A DNA stretch of 64,000 nucleotides, taken from assembly GCA_025642065.1 (NCBI GenBank), contig JAODUP010001174.1:33057-97056 (forward strand), read 5' to 3'. The notes under the pieces were generated by a model that saw nothing but the letters and a program-made list of their open reading frames with translations, was not told the DNA's origin and searched no databases. The position numbers and the translations under genes are program-made. Source of the DNA: Paralvinella palmiformis (Eukaryota > Annelida > Polychaeta > Terebellida > Alvinellidae). Shown here one piece after another: positions 62,223-64,000 of the stretch (position 1 is the first letter of the stretch; each line of letters starts with the position of its first letter).

Positions 62223-64000
62223 GTGATGGAGCTAGCTTTATAGGCATGCTTTTGTTGATATCATTGGCATGGCTATATACCTCCCCCAACGTCTCTAACT
62301 CCTGTCTCCCTCTCTCCCTCTCTATCCCCATCTCTTTTCCACATAACAACCAATATTGTGTACTCATTATTCTGCCTTTTGCCTTTGGGAATTAATTGCC
62401 AATTGTAAAATATTATTATCTCAAAATGAATTTGTTTGGTATCACAGTTAAAGGATGTTAATTTTATTCGTTGTCACCATTAACAGTAAAACTGAGCATT
62501 GTAGTGTGGCTGCTGCACCTTGTCATGGTTTGGTTTTTGGCAATTTGCATGACCGTTTGATGGTTGCTGCACGTCTTCACAAAAGCCGTATCCACGCATG
62601 TTGGTGGTGTCAAGGTCACTTGGGGGAGGTCTGCGTACACTATAGAGCATGGTGCTCTGGTTGATCATACTGTATCATTACATTAAGCTGTGTGTAATGA
62701 TGCGATGCCATTGAACATTGCCTGCTTCCAATATTTTGTATGTTAAAATGTGATGCATGTCTACTTTGCATTGGTTTATATTTGCTGCGCAATGAAGCTT
62801 GTTTGTGACTGGGGTATGCCAAATGTTCCACAGATTTGTGAATCTTTTTCTGAACACCATCTTCCGGGCCATATCTAACTCAAAATACTCAAATTCTGTA
62901 ATTGTTCTTAATCTTACTCGACTTGTTTGGGGAATTTTTATTATTTTTGTCACTACATCTTATTAAAGTGATTTGTTTGGGGGAAGCATTCTGGTTGTAT
63001 ACTGACAACCATTCAAGCACACACATGCATGCATGCATTCACTGGATTTAAAAATATAACTCCAATATTTATTTTGCACTATTCCAATATATTACTCGTG
63101 ACATTTTGTGAAATAATTCCCTCTCACAACATACTTTTTGTGGGGAGATAATGTCCACCATTCACTATTCTTGGCCTAGTTTAGATACTGTGTCGGGGTT
63201 TTTATTGTACCTCACATTTGATTAATTTCAGGAGCTCTTAGTAATGTGTTATTTAATCTATATTATTAGTTTATTATTATTGTTACATCATTAGCATTTG
63301 GCTGACCAAAGTTCTGCAATCTTATTTTATCTAACTAGTCATTAGTGCATACAATGTGAGTATACAATGAGAAATTGATGGGTTTTGCATGAAATGATGA
63401 AGCACCAAATTCAAAAGTGATGGCTATAAACATGCATGTCTATTCCTATATAAGTTGACCTGATATAACCCTATGTAAGCTGGCTTAAAACACATATTTC
63501 ATATTATCAGAAAACTCTCTTGGATCAAGTCTAGCCGCATTTCACAAAAGCTAATTTCAGAATATTTTGTTATAATATAAAAGGAAATTCTGAGCTGACT
63601 AAGATGGCATTTTCCTGATGTATATTTTAAATGTCATTTGTAAGATATGTGTGTGTATGTGTATCTGTGTGTGTGATATGGCCAAGTGTGCTATGACACA
63701 CAAATAGTGAATGCTCCATTGGAAGTTTAGATGTGTGCTGGATTGGAACAGGTCTGAGTTGGGGATAATAGTACTGTAAAGCACCTTAGAGCAGCTATCT
63801 AGCTTAACAGGAAGCTATATGAATGTCACATATTATTATTGTTATTACAAATACCGAAATATGACAGCAAGTAAATTCTCATCAGATGTACTGCAAATTT
63901 AAAGGATAGTTTTGCACAATCTGATTTTGATCATTTATTAAACACCTAGAATATAGCTCGTCTGGTAGCCTAAATTCCAACCAAAAGGTTGACACTGCAA
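62223..64000 (+). other. intron 11, incomplete at window end
   Basis: No SAM-domain exon is visible. Contains a SINE-B 3' half at 63684-63845 and small microsatellites. The open frame at 62455-62664 has no splice-site or family support. Confidence 0.8.
63684..63845 (+). mobile_element. SINE family B, 3' half
   Basis: Contains aatgctccattggaagttta, gatgtgtgctggattggaac, actgtaaagcaccttagagc and (ATT)n, matching the second halves of the elements at 13902 and 39885; no tRNA head. Confidence 0.75.

Noticed and set aside
62223..62395. Continuation of exon 11 to the stop at 62393
   Set aside because: Past the donor the composition changes abruptly to hydrophobic and low complexity (LPLSLSIPISF). 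A liprin-beta ending there would lack all SAM domains. A retained-intron transcript remains possible.
62455..62664. Open frame of 69 codons after exon 11
   Set aside because: It has a Cys/His-containing sequence but no splice sites in phase with exon 11 (phase 1) and no resemblance to liprin SAM-domain exons.

Overview
This is animal nuclear DNA. It is AT-rich, with multi-kilobase introns full of (TA)n, (GT)n and (CT)n microsatellites, degenerate minisatellites and tRNA-derived SINEs. I find no prokaryotic gene organisation, rRNA, CRISPR array or prophage. Moderate protein divergence from vertebrate liprins, together with the repeat style, suggests an invertebrate, perhaps a lophotrochozoan such as a gastropod mollusc. 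The clade is inference and weakly supported.

One gene fills the window on the + strand: a liprin-beta (PPFIBP1/2-type) scaffold gene, cut by the right edge. Eleven constitutive-looking coding exons join with fully consistent intron phases: 114-195, 19160-19383, 35158-35364, 49727-49870, 55626-55737, 58004-58063, 58620-58681, 59251-59397, 59717-59795, 61506-61645 and 61775-62222. They give 1705 nt, or 568 codons plus one base. The product starts with the liprin-beta N-terminal signature (DASDMLAEALKQMDGILAG). It continues with the N-terminal helical block, the coiled coil (DNLTLQVSVLSDQIEAQVEK; HKLDLMAENSSLKLRLAAL; EVEKLKKAVESLM), a Ser/Thr/Pro-rich basic linker, and the FGKGFF...SSSAPNL motif that precedes the SAM-domain half in this family. 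The SAM domains must lie beyond 64000.

Three additional candidate first exons lie inside the gene: ATG at 28618 (80 codons), at 41703 (4 codons) and at 48581 (17 codons, CxC plus basic cluster). All end in phase 0 and could join the phase-0 exons at 35158 or 49727, so a nested set of N-terminally alternative liprin-beta isoforms is possible. Exon 6 runs directly into a 42-bp minisatellite. Each unit of it carries a possible 5' splice site in the same frame until a 41-bp unit breaks the register, which is the most unusual arrangement I see.

Intron 1 (19 kb) is a mosaic of unrelated degenerate tandem arrays (units of roughly 22, 39, 41, 44 and 60 bp) with scattered SINEs. Intron 2 (15.8 kb) holds SINEs, more arrays, a near-perfect 28-bp-arm hairpin and the first alternative exon. 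Intron 3 (14.4 kb) holds SINEs, short tandem arrays and two candidate first exons. Intron 4 has two related CCTTGAAA-type repeats and an AAGTA-rich element. The last introns are short and plain.
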